NCBI GenBank assembly: GCA_013375405.1
Contig: JABXJU010000106.1
Location: 1 to 14,284 of the forward strand
Length of the DNA: 14,284 bases
Source: Candidatus Helarchaeota archaeon
GTDB taxonomy: Archaea > Asgardarchaeota > Lokiarchaeia > Helarchaeales > HEL-GB-A
Reading direction: 5' to 3'
Below are positions 1 through 6,757 of this stretch, one piece after another; the stretch's first letter is position 1; every line of letters begins with the position of its first letter. The notes beneath the pieces are model-generated. The model had not been told where the DNA came from. It searched no databases and saw nothing but the letters and a program-made list of their open reading frames with translations. The position numbers were made by a program, and so were the translations under genes.

Positions 1-354
1 GATGACTTAAAAAAGTTGCCCGTGATCAAGTATAATCCTAAAAAATCTAAAATTAAACGGCTTAAAGATTTATCAAACGTGAATTGGCGCTTTTTTAATC
101 CTCTTCTGGTAGACATTCCCGCCTACCACAGGAAATATAATGATCGAACTGCTGCGGAACGCTTCAATGGGCGGCTAAAAGACGGCACACATGTCCGTCG
201 ATCTAACGTGCGGGGTCTTCAAAACAATCATAAATTCGTCTATTTTGGTATCATTACCATGCAATTAATAACATTGACCCTCCAATATCTGATCAAAAAT
301 GCTCAAAAAATGTATCAGCTCTCTTTAAAGAGCTTTATAGGAGGTAATAACTGA
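1..354 (+). CDS. DDE transposase, C-terminal part (5' end outside window)
   Basis: The reading frame is open from base 1 to a TGA at 352-354, so only the last ~117 residues of the protein are visible; a TTG at 16 is not a credible start. The diagnostic segment is the block DRTAAERFNGRLKD, which matches the region around the catalytic glutamate of DDE transposases of the IS4/ISNCY/IS1182-like groups. It is followed by a hydrophobic helix typical of their C-termini. I cannot assign an IS family from this piece. I also found no convincing terminal inverted repeat between 355 and 587, so the right boundary of the element is unknown. Whether the copy is intact depends on the sequence to the left. 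Confidence 0.75.
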   Translation, partial: DDLKKLPVIKYNPKKSKIKRLKDLSNVNWRFFNPLLVDIPAYHRKYNDRTAAERFNGRLKDGTHVRRSNVRGLQNNHKFVYFGIITMQLITLTLQYLIKNAQKMYQLSLKSFIGGNN

Positions 355-587
355 ATCAAAGAATAGAAAATATTGAGAAATTGCAATTGTAAGCTCATTA
401 GCAAGAAAAATGCCTTAATTTTGCATTCTGACCAAAATGAAAATTCAGGGCAATTTTTCGATAAAAAAAGTTAAATTTTTAGTTTTGCAATTCCCTCCTA
501 GTAATAAAAATTAAGAATCATATTGTAATTTTCTCTAAATAAAATGAATTAATTATCGCAAAAAATTCTTTGAAAACGGGTGATTGG
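355..587. other. AT-rich intergenic region after the transposase
   Basis: No gene or RNA gene is visible. The octamer TTGCAATT occurs near 379 and again near 484. An imperfect hairpin (arms containing TTGC...CTGA and TCAG...GCAA) lies around 418-462. Either could be part of the right end of the insertion sequence, but neither is strong enough to place the boundary. The promoter of the radical SAM gene must also lie here. Confidence 0.3.
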
Positions 588-2036
588 ATGAAAGTCGAGT
601 TAGTACTCCCCGCAATGCCCTCTTGGAAGGTAGGCGATGGGAGTAGTGTTCCTCCATTGGGATTATTGTACATAGCTGGCGTTCTAAATGAAGCAGGACA
701 TGAAGTGGATGTTACAGATCAACAAGGAGAAAATTTATCAGATGAGGGATTGAAGAAGAAAATAAAAAAATTCGACCCTGATGTTGTGGGCTACACTACT
801 TACTCACATTTCGGACGTAGAGCGATTAAAATAGCAGATAGCCTACAGAAATTAAATCCCAACATTAGTACAATATTTGGAGGATTTTTTGCGACTTTTA
901 ACCCAACTGAGATTCTAGGGATATCCTCAGCTGTGGATTATTGCGTACGAGGTGAAGGAGAAGTCACCGCCTTGGAACTCATTAATGCGTTAGAGAAGAA
1001 CCAAGACGTTTCTAAAATCCTTGGAATAAATTATAAGGAGAATGGAATAATAAAATCAACTCCCGATCGCCCCCTTATCGAGGATATTGACACCTTACCC
1101 ATCCCTGATAGAACGTTGGTGAAAGGTAATACGTATGGCGGATACGCTAACATGCAAATCGATAAATTTTCTTCGGTTGGAACATCTCGCGGGTGTCCAT
1201 TCAAATGTACATTTTGTCTTACAACGCATTGGAACCGAAATCGATGGCGTAAAAGAGACTTTAGGAAAGTTGCGGATGAATTTGAATATCTAACTCATTT
1301 GGGTTACCAGAATATTCTTATTGTGGATGATAATTTTAATGTAAATCCCAAACATGTCATCCACGTGAGTCAAGAACTCAGACGTCGAAAATTAGACGTA
1401 AACTGGTTTTGTGAAGGACGTGTCTCATCCGGTTCTGCGCAAATGTATAATGAGATGAGACGTGGTGGTTGTAAATTAGTATATCTCGGATTGGAATCTG
1501 GCAATCAACGAATTCTCGATTATTTTAATAAACGTGCTACAGTTGAGCAAGCATTTTCTGCAGTGAAAGCAATACGTAAAGCCAATATTGATATGATAAC
1601 AGGGTCTTTTATTGTGGGTGCTCCTACTGAAACAATCCAAGAGGTTCAAAATACAATCGATTTTGCCTTAAAATTAGATATTGATGTTCCACTCTTTGGA
1701 GTATTAAATGTTTTTAAAGGAACTATGCTTTGGGATGAATATTTAGATAAAGGCTACATAAATACCGAAGAAGATTGGGGAAAAGCAATACCAGTCTGTG
1801 ATTTCCACCCAGATTGTCTTTCACGCGACCTACTCGTTAAAATAATAAATAGAGGCTATGATAAACTCATAAGTCGAAAAAAATGGTATTTAAAAGTCAT
1901 CTTACGAGCATTGAAAAGCAGATTTCGACTCAAATTGATGATGAAGAATATTGATAAACGTCATGATATAAGAAAACGTTTCAGGTTCGGAGATATTTCT
2001 CAACTAGATCTTTATTTGGAGGAAGACGAGAATTAA
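588..2036 (+). CDS. B12-binding-like radical SAM protein
   Basis: An iron-sulfur enzyme of the radical SAM superfamily with an N-terminal cobalamin-binding-like Rossmann domain (about residues 1-130), recognised from PPLGLLYIAGVLNEAGHEV and the FGG and RGEGE segments. The radical SAM core carries SRGCPFKCTFC, giving the [4Fe-4S] ligands Cys203, Cys207 and Cys210. The core continues through LGLESGN and GAPTET, and a basic C-terminal extension follows. The DxHxxG motif for lower-axial B12 ligation is absent, so cobalamin would bind base-off without His, or not at all. I start at ATG 588 rather than an upstream in-frame TTG (570) because GGGTGAT (578-584) lies 3 nt before it. The next gene follows closely, suggesting an operon. 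The substrate cannot be predicted from sequence. Confidence 0.85.
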   Translation: MKVELVLPAMPSWKVGDGSSVPPLGLLYIAGVLNEAGHEVDVTDQQGENLSDEGLKKKIKKFDPDVVGYTTYSHFGRRAIKIADSLQKLNPNISTIFGGFFATFNPTEILGISSAVDYCVRGEGEVTALELINALEKNQDVSKILGINYKENGIIKSTPDRPLIEDIDTLPIPDRTLVKGNTYGGYANMQIDKFSSVGTSRGCPFKCTFCLTTHWNRNRWRKRDFRKVADEFEYLTHLGYQNILIVDDNFNVNPKHVIHVSQELRRRKLDVNWFCEGRVSSGSAQMYNEMRRGGCKLVYLGLESGNQRILDYFNKRATVEQAFSAVKAIRKANIDMITGSFIVGAPTETIQEVQNTIDFALKLDIDVPLFGVLNVFKGTMLWDEYLDKGYINTEEDWGKAIPVCDFHPDCLSRDLLVKIINRGYDKLISRKKWYLKVILRALKSRFRLKLMMKNIDKRHDIRKRFRFGDISQLDLYLEEDEN

Positions 2037-2049
2037 TCTTTCTAAAAAA

Positions 2050-2538
2050 GTGCCTGAACAAACCATGAAATCCGAAAAAAACTTAATTTCGGTCAAAATT
2101 AGACAGTACCGGCCGGATGATAAAGAAAAAGTTCATAGCATTAATCATATATCCCTTGAAATTTCATTTCGATACTTCTACGATGTTTTTCATGAGAAAG
2201 AGCCCGAACTATTTTTAGTCGCAGAATACAAAGGTGAAATCGTAGGATTCATATTAGTGAAGAATGGGATGAATTTAGGGGAGTCGTCTACCGCTCTTAT
2301 CTACGCCATAGCGGTCTCACCCCAATATCGAAGCTTAGGTATAGGTACGCAACTTGTTAAAGCAATAATGAAAGTGCTTCAAGAAAAGCATATTAAAAAG
2401 TTCTTCTTACATGTTAGAACCGCGAATAAGAGAGCTGTTAAGTTCTATGAGCGATTAGGATTTACAGAGATTAAAAAAATAGAAAAATTTTATTCCTGGG
2501 GCGAAGATGCTTACCGGATGATGAAATTGATTGAATAA
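2050..2538 (+). CDS. GNAT N-acetyltransferase, RimI/Ard1-like
   Basis: A single-domain GNAT protein that transfers acetyl from acetyl-CoA, probably to protein N-termini. Motif A is clear: AIAVSPQYRSLGIGTQLV, with the Q/R-x-x-G-x-G/A pyrophosphate loop as R-S-L-G-I-G. It is followed by HVRTANKRAVKFYERLGF, the beta-5/alpha-4 signature shared by RimI and archaeal Ard1/NAA10-like enzymes. FLVAEYKGEIVGFILV is the usual beta-2/beta-3 hairpin. The start is uncertain: GTG at 2050 lies 13 nt after the radical SAM stop, and ATG at 2065 would remove five residues. Neither has a good ribosome site, so translational coupling is plausible. Its stop codon abuts the stop of the convergent kinase gene with no base between. 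A non-protein substrate is possible. Confidence 0.85.
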   Translation: MPEQTMKSEKNLISVKIRQYRPDDKEKVHSINHISLEISFRYFYDVFHEKEPELFLVAEYKGEIVGFILVKNGMNLGESSTALIYAIAVSPQYRSLGIGTQLVKAIMKVLQEKHIKKFFLHVRTANKRAVKFYERLGFTEIKKIEKFYSWGEDAYRMMKLIE

Positions 2539-2550
2539 TTAAAAATTATT
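2534..2550. repeat. Perfect 7-bp palindrome over two convergent stop codons
   Basis: AATAATT-AAA-AATTATT covers the stop codons of the acetyltransferase (2536-2538) and of the convergent kinase (2539-2541). It could form a weak AU hairpin in both transcripts. Given the base composition it may be chance, and no long T-tract accompanies it. Confidence 0.35.
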
Positions 2551-3555
2551 GATAAATTGATCATATCCCCTTTTCTTAAGTGGAATTATTTGCCCATCCT
2601 TTGTTTTTATCAGGATTTTTTTATCTGTCGTAACTTTGCCAATTTGAGTAATTTTTAGATTCAGTTCATCACAACGCTTTTTAACTATCTCCCACTTTCC
2701 GGGGGAAATAGTAAGCACTAATTCAAAGTCCTCCCCAATATATAATGCCAATTCAACAGGATCTAAATCATGAGATTTCGCAATTTTTTTAATTTCCTCT
2801 CGAATAGGAAGTTGGCTCTCTTGGATTATCACTCCCTTATTACTCGCTTCACTAATTTTATGTAATTCTAATGCAAGTCCATCGGTAATATCTCCTGCAG
2901 AAGAGATAGCGTTCAATTTCGTCAAAGCAAGGGCTTCAGAAAGGCGAGCATGAGGCTCCAAAACACGTTGAAGCAGGTCTTCATCAAGATCTGACCCTTT
3001 TTTTAAGAGATATAGACCTAAGGCAGCTTCACCTATCCAATCTGTTACTGCGATGATGTCATTCTCTTTTGCACCACTACGTAGTAAAATATGATCTTCA
3101 CTGGTGACTCCGATAGCGGTACCTGCCAAAATTATATCATCTGTTTGATTAGTATCGCCTCCGAAGACGCATGTATTGTATTCCTCTGCAGCAGAATTCA
3201 TCCCTTTTGCTACATTTTCAATTTCTTCTATAGAGATATTCTTTGGGAGTCCTATACTAAAAACTAATCCTAATGGCTCGGCACCCATAGCTGCAAGATC
3301 GCTAATATTAACAATCACCGCCTTACGACCCATTTGAAAAAAAGTCATCCTAGGAGGTACATGTGTCTTTTTCCCAATTAAATCCGTTGTTACCACTAAA
3401 AGCTGTTTATCACCAAGACGTATCGCCCCTGCATCTTCATGTATGCCCGTTGGACTAGCCACGCCCATAAAAATGTGGGATTGCGTTTTGAAGTATTTCC
3501 GAAAGCTTTCAATTATTTTAATTTCAGTAAGTTCTTCAGGCATTTTCTTTCCCAT
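2539..3555 (-). CDS. thiL: ThiL-like kinase (thiamine-monophosphate kinase / AIRS family)
   Basis: A PurM/AIR-synthase-fold ATP-dependent enzyme of 338 residues, the usual ThiL length. Family blocks appear in order: an acidic HEDAGAI segment, VVTTDLI, GRKAVIVNISDLAAMGAEPLG, VFGGDTNQTDD, AVTDWIGEAALGLYLL, AGDITDGLALEL and IGEDFELVLTI. These correspond to the metal/ATP-binding aspartates and the substrate pocket of ThiL, which phosphorylates thiamine monophosphate to the diphosphate. The usual ISDGL and GEDYEL appear as ITDGL and GEDFEL. Since related AIRS kinases share this plan and no thiamine gene lies nearby, the substrate is inferred. The ATG at 3555 has no Shine-Dalgarno site and sits ~27 nt from a TATA-like palindrome, suggesting leaderless transcription; ATG 3543 is an alternative. 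Confidence 0.75.
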   Translation of the reverse strand: MGKKMPEELTEIKIIESFRKYFKTQSHIFMGVASPTGIHEDAGAIRLGDKQLLVVTTDLIGKKTHVPPRMTFFQMGRKAVIVNISDLAAMGAEPLGLVFSIGLPKNISIEEIENVAKGMNSAAEEYNTCVFGGDTNQTDDIILAGTAIGVTSEDHILLRSGAKENDIIAVTDWIGEAALGLYLLKKGSDLDEDLLQRVLEPHARLSEALALTKLNAISSAGDITDGLALELHKISEASNKGVIIQESQLPIREEIKKIAKSHDLDPVELALYIGEDFELVLTISPGKWEIVKKRCDELNLKITQIGKVTTDKKILIKTKDGQIIPLKKRGYDQFINNF

Positions 3556-3576
3556 TTTAAAACTAAGGAAGTAACA

Positions 3577-3586
3577 AATTTAAATT
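3577..3586. promoter_or_regulatory. Palindromic TATA-like box between divergent thiL-like and DUF123 genes
   Basis: AATTTAAATT is a perfect palindrome in the 55-bp divergent spacer. Its centre (3581.5) is about 26.5 nt from the minus-strand ATG (3555) and 29.5 nt from the plus-strand ATG (3611). These are normal archaeal TATA-to-start distances for leaderless or near-leaderless mRNAs, so one box may serve both directions. Confidence 0.45.
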
Positions 3587-3610
3587 CTTAATTGAGATAA
3601 TGAAGAAGGA

Positions 3611-4075
3611 ATGACTCAAGGAGTTTATGCCCTCATCATTGAAAATGGCAATGAGAAGCATCTTCAAATTGGAAAATTAGGAAATTTCTTATTTATAAAA
3701 GGATTATATGTATATATAGGAAGTGCGCTGGGAAGAACTTCAACTAGTTTAGAACATCGACTGAAGAGACATTTATCTTCAGTGAAAAAAAAGTTATTCT
3801 GGCACATCGATTTCTTTTTAAACTCAAATGAGGTAGAAGTCTTTGCCCTGATTTTCTCTCAAACTTCAGAACGAAAAGAATGTGAATTAGCTTATGCTGT
3901 TTCTCAAATAGAAACCGCTCAAATCCTCGTTCGGAGGTTCGGGGCCTCTGATTGCGCTTGCCTAAGTCATTTGTATTATTTCTCAATACAAGAAAATGAA
4001 CTCATAGACTTAATCAAATCTGCGTTTTCTAAACTTAATCTTAAGCCAATACTTCAAAATCAAAAGGTTTCATAA
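3611..4075 (+). CDS. DUF123 / GIY-YIG-like protein
   Basis: A 154-residue member of the DUF123 family, found mainly in archaea and sometimes fused to endonuclease III. Visible signatures are GVYALII at the N-terminus, FIKGLYVYIGSALGR (the GIY-YIG-like element), RLKRHL, LFWHIDFFL and FGASDCACLSHLYYF with clustered Cys and His. The fold is related to GIY-YIG nucleases, but catalysis has not been established for the family to my knowledge, so a DNA-repair role is an inference from the fusions. The ATG is preceded immediately by GAAGAAGGA, too close for a normal ribosome site; with the TATA-like box ~30 nt upstream this suggests a very short leader. The 3' end overlaps the convergent nitroreductase gene by 16 bp. 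Confidence 0.85.
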   Translation: MTQGVYALIIENGNEKHLQIGKLGNFLFIKGLYVYIGSALGRTSTSLEHRLKRHLSSVKKKLFWHIDFFLNSNEVEVFALIFSQTSERKECELAYAVSQIETAQILVRRFGASDCACLSHLYYFSIQENELIDLIKSAFSKLNLKPILQNQKVS

Positions 4076-4584
4076 TGGATTATTTTTTTAAGTGGAATTC
4101 GAGGGGTTGGATGTGGTATTCTTTTTGGTACTCCAATAGGTATAAGTGCAATTGGACGCACTTCTTTAGGAGTTTTCAAAATAGCTGCTACAGCCGACTC
4201 CCTAAAAGCACCTACCCAACATGCTCCATATCCTAGTGCAGTGATTGTTAATAACATAGTTTGAATGGCTGCAGCCGTATCTTGTATGCAATAAAGTTCA
4301 CTTCCGCGTCTTCCATAACCCATCGCTGATCTAATTTGGTTTGCACAAACGACAATCACAACCGGGGCCTTTGCAATAAACCTCTGTCCAAGAGCTGCTC
4401 CTACCAACTCCTCTTTTATTTCTTGTTTTGTTACTATTATGAAATCCCAAGATTGTAGATTCCCAGCAGAAGGCGCTCGTATAGCCGTTTCTAAGATTTG
4501 ATTCAGAATTGCATCTGGAACTTCCTTTTCTGTCTGAAAGTTACGAATTGAACATCGATTTTTCACTACATCAAAAAATTCCAT
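4060..4584 (-). CDS. Nitroreductase-family FMN oxidoreductase
   Basis: A compact 174-residue FMN-dependent NAD(P)H oxidoreductase. It begins MEFFDVVKNRCSIRNF, with the R-x-S-I-R phosphate-binding block, and continues with APSAGNLQSWDFIIV (FMN-binding loop), a central helix IQDTAAAIQTMLLTITALGYGACWVG, and IPIGVPKRIPHPTPR near the end. These define the small archaeal/bacterial nitroreductase type. I start at ATG 4584 because GAAGGG lies 6 nt before it and family members begin at this point; in-frame ATG 4590 and GTG 4620 are upstream alternatives. The last 16 bp overlap the convergent DUF123 gene. The physiological substrate is not predictable. Confidence 0.88.
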   Translation of the reverse strand: MEFFDVVKNRCSIRNFQTEKEVPDAILNQILETAIRAPSAGNLQSWDFIIVTKQEIKEELVGAALGQRFIAKAPVVIVVCANQIRSAMGYGRRGSELYCIQDTAAAIQTMLLTITALGYGACWVGAFRESAVAAILKTPKEVRPIALIPIGVPKRIPHPTPRIPLKKIIHYETF

Positions 4585-4625
4585 TTTCATCCCTTCTTTT
4601 GTTTGATTATCCCATGACACATAAA

Positions 4626-4658
4626 TAAATATATAATTCTCATTAGATGTTTAGTGAT
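4626..4658 (+). promoter_or_regulatory. Probable promoter and ribosome site of the ubiquitin-like gene
   Basis: An AAATATATAA TATA-like stretch (about 4627-4636) lies ~30 nt upstream of the ATG at 4664. GTGAT at 4654-4658, complementary to the archaeal 16S rRNA 3' end, lies 5 nt before that ATG. Together they support a real gene at 4664. Confidence 0.5.
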
Positions 4659-4663
4659 TGACG

Positions 4664-4834
4664 ATGAAATACACATTTAAGATTATGGGGGCTCCACCAG
4701 GAAAAGATGTGGTCGAATTAGACATTAATCCAAATGATACTATTTTAGATATTAAATATAAATTAATAAAGAAAGCGAACTTGAAGATTCCTCCTCAGAA
4801 TTTGAAGTTCATTATCCAACATGATACAAAATAA
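4664..4834 (+). CDS. Short ubiquitin-like (beta-grasp) protein
   Basis: A 56-residue protein that reads like the first two-thirds of ubiquitin. It starts with a strand MKYTFKIM, a turn, then VVELDINPNDTILDIKYKL, matching ubiquitin's TLEVEPSDTIENVKAKI. IPPQNLKFII follows, matching IPPDQQRLIF, which contains the Ile44 patch. The protein stops at about ubiquitin residue 50, so strands beta-4 and beta-5 and the C-terminal Gly-Gly are missing, and it could not be conjugated by the usual route. No downstream frame restores the missing part. A GTGAT ribosome site and TATA-like box precede it. Asgard archaea are known to encode ubiquitin-like proteins. It could be a stand-alone binding module or a degenerate gene; both the fold and any function are inferred. 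Confidence 0.7.
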   Translation: MKYTFKIMGAPPGKDVVELDINPNDTILDIKYKLIKKANLKIPPQNLKFIIQHDTK

Positions 4835-4902
4835 GTTTAGAGTAGGTTACTAGATCATATTTATTAATAGTTAATATTATCTTTTGATGAAACTTATCCT
4901 CA

Positions 4903-4910
4903 TTTTAAAC
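4903..4910 (+). promoter_or_regulatory. TATA-like box of the PHP gene
   Basis: TTTTAAAC is centred about 24 nt before the ATG at 4930, and no Shine-Dalgarno site is present. This fits a leaderless transcript. Confidence 0.35.
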
Positions 4911-4929
4911 AAGTAACCATGGTTTTCTA

Positions 4930-5646
4930 ATGAAAAAATTTGATCTCCACGTACATTCAACGTGTTCAAAACATAAAATGTGGGGTATAGATGGTATTAA
5001 TACTCCCGAGGAAATCGTGGACAGGGCAGTCCAGATTGGACTTGATGGCATTGCCGTGACTGACCATAATACAATAAAGGGTGGACAGAGAGCCATTCAA
5101 TATGTTAAAGCAAAAAAAGTTCCTCTTTTAATTATACCAGGGGCAGAAATTAGAACTATTACTGGAGATATTCTTGCATTCGGACTCAGTGAAAATATTA
5201 AAGCAAAATTGACAGTTCATGAAACTATTGATGCAATCAAAGATCAAAACGCTATAGCTGTAGTTGCGCATCCATATAAATATAATACAAAAATGGCTTT
5301 AAAGCTAAAAGATTCTTCTATACGCTCACGGTTTGATGCAGTTGAAGTCTTCAATGCAAATATTACAAAGAAAGCAAATAAAAAAGCACTAAGGTTTGTT
5401 GAAGATTATAATATGCTAGGTATTGCTGGCAGTGATGCCCATTATAAAATGAATATTGGAAAAGCGATTACATTACTTGATATCAATAATTTATCTGTGG
5501 ATGATGCATTTAGCGCTATAAAAAACAATAAAATAAAATTATTCTGCAGTTATACTCCTTTACGCAATATTTTTTACCTATATATCAATAAATTTAGGCA
5601 GATGGTTAAAAAGCGCATAGGAAAAGGAAATAAAACCTGTATATAG
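4930..5646 (+). CDS. PHP-domain metal-dependent phosphoesterase
   Basis: A 238-residue protein of the polymerase-and-histidinol-phosphatase (PHP) superfamily. All metal-site motifs are present in order: FDLHVHST (His pair), VTDHNT, IPGAEI (metal-bridging Glu), VVAHPYKY, VEVFNA and AGSDAHY (terminal Asp-His). These build the trinuclear metal centre that hydrolyses phosphoesters. This stand-alone group includes nucleotide and nucleic-acid 5'-end phosphatases, so the substrate is unresolved. The C-terminal ~35 residues are basic. The gene converges on the TPR gene, whose stop lies 17 nt away. Confidence 0.88.
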   Translation: MKKFDLHVHSTCSKHKMWGIDGINTPEEIVDRAVQIGLDGIAVTDHNTIKGGQRAIQYVKAKKVPLLIIPGAEIRTITGDILAFGLSENIKAKLTVHETIDAIKDQNAIAVVAHPYKYNTKMALKLKDSSIRSRFDAVEVFNANITKKANKKALRFVEDYNMLGIAGSDAHYKMNIGKAITLLDINNLSVDDAFSAIKNNKIKLFCSYTPLRNIFYLYINKFRQMVKKRIGKGNKTCI

Positions 5647-5663
5647 AAATATCCAGAGGCTTC

Positions 5664-6608
5664 TTACTTTATCTTAATGCCTAATTCCTTTAGAATCTTA
5701 TTTGCCTTTGTTGTACAGTTCTCAGCTTCTTTGCTATTTCCCAATTTGTCATAAATCTTAGCTAGGTATAATAATGATGATGCCATCAATTTTGAATACT
5801 TGGTTTTCGTGGCGAGGTCGAGTGTTTTTTCAAATTTCTCTTTTGCGGTTACAAATTCTTCTTTTTCAAATAAAATTTTCCCAAATCCTATTTCAACATT
5901 AATAATTCCAAAAATAGATTTATGTGCTTGGAAATATTTCAGCGCCCGCTTATAATATTTCTCTGCAAAATCAGTTTGTCCAAGTTCTAAATAGATATCT
6001 CCAAGGGTTGCATTACAATTTGCTTCTCCCTTTTTATTATTGTGTTTTTTCATTTGACGGACTGCTTTTTCTAAAAGAGAACGTGCTTCTGTCAATTTAT
6101 TTACGTGATAGAATGCCAAACCTAAATCTGATAATGCCCGTGCTTCACCACGCTTTCCCTTATTCTTTGGCATTTTTCTATAAAGTTTCAACGAACGTGA
6201 AAAAAAATCAATTGCTTCATCATATTTATCTAAATAATCGAAAATGGAACCAATATCTCCTAAAATATCGGCTTCCATTTCCTTATTTTTGATTTGCCTC
6301 GCGAGATATAAGCCCGCTTCATATGCAGTTATAGCTTCCTTTATGAAATTGTTTCTAAAATATAAACCTCCAATTATTCCCAGAGTTTCAACCTGAGACT
6401 TCTTATCATTTATTTGTCGAAATTTAGATAAAGCTAAATTAAATGAATTAAGTGCATTCTTGAACTTATCCTCTTTCGAATGGGCAAATCCAATACCTAA
6501 ATAGGCTTTCGCTTTTATTTTATCTCCAATAGCCTTATTATTTACTACTTTATTCCAAGATTTAATAGCCTTTGATAGATTGCCCTTCTGAAAGGCTGAA
6601 ACAGCCAT
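5664..6608 (-). CDS. Tetratricopeptide repeat (TPR) protein
   Basis: Seven to eight helix-turn-helix repeats with a period near 40 residues, for example AITAYEAGLYLARQ...ADILGDIG and AIDFFSRSLKLYRKM...ALSDLGLAFY. The spacing is longer than the classic 34 and resembles the repeats of LGN/Rapsyn- and kinesin-light-chain-type proteins. Such proteins are cytoplasmic scaffolds, and no catalytic domain, signal peptide or membrane segment is visible. The ATG at 6608 is the first standard start, but it lies 42 nt after a strong AGGAGGT site (6651-6657 on this strand). The frame is open upstream with helix-forming residues (AQDKAIEEYA) that complete helix A of the first repeat. The true N-terminus is therefore probably about 11 codons upstream, near an ATC at 6639-6641. 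The partner is unknown. Confidence 0.85.
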   Translation of the reverse strand: MAVSAFQKGNLSKAIKSWNKVVNNKAIGDKIKAKAYLGIGFAHSKEDKFKNALNSFNLALSKFRQINDKKSQVETLGIIGGLYFRNNFIKEAITAYEAGLYLARQIKNKEMEADILGDIGSIFDYLDKYDEAIDFFSRSLKLYRKMPKNKGKRGEARALSDLGLAFYHVNKLTEARSLLEKAVRQMKKHNNKKGEANCNATLGDIYLELGQTDFAEKYYKRALKYFQAHKSIFGIINVEIGFGKILFEKEEFVTAKEKFEKTLDLATKTKYSKLMASSLLYLAKIYDKLGNSKEAENCTTKANKILKELGIKIK

Positions 6609-6745
6609 GGCATATTCTTCTATAGCTTTATCTTGCGCGATGTTTGGGAAACCTCCTAAAGAAGCTTATAATTGCTAGAAAACAAGAGAATTTAAAATTT
6701 GCTTCTTAATGAAAGAGCGAAAGCGGAAAAATTAGCATGACTTTC

Positions 6746-6753
6746 AAAAAAAA
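6746..6753 (-). terminator. T-tract terminator of the unknown-function gene
   Basis: Eight consecutive T's on the minus strand begin 5 nt after the stop codon at 6758. This is the usual archaeal termination signal. Confidence 0.5.
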
Positions 6754-6757
6754 GAAA

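Noticed and set aside
2534..2550. Palindrome over convergent stops as a regulatory element
   Set aside because: Only A/T, 7-bp arms and no flanking T-tract; expected by chance often in DNA this AT-rich, so listed only as a weak repeat.
4832..4929. Frameshifted continuation of the ubiquitin-like gene
   Set aside because: All three downstream frames hit stops quickly and none encodes the ubiquitin C-terminal pattern or Gly-Gly.
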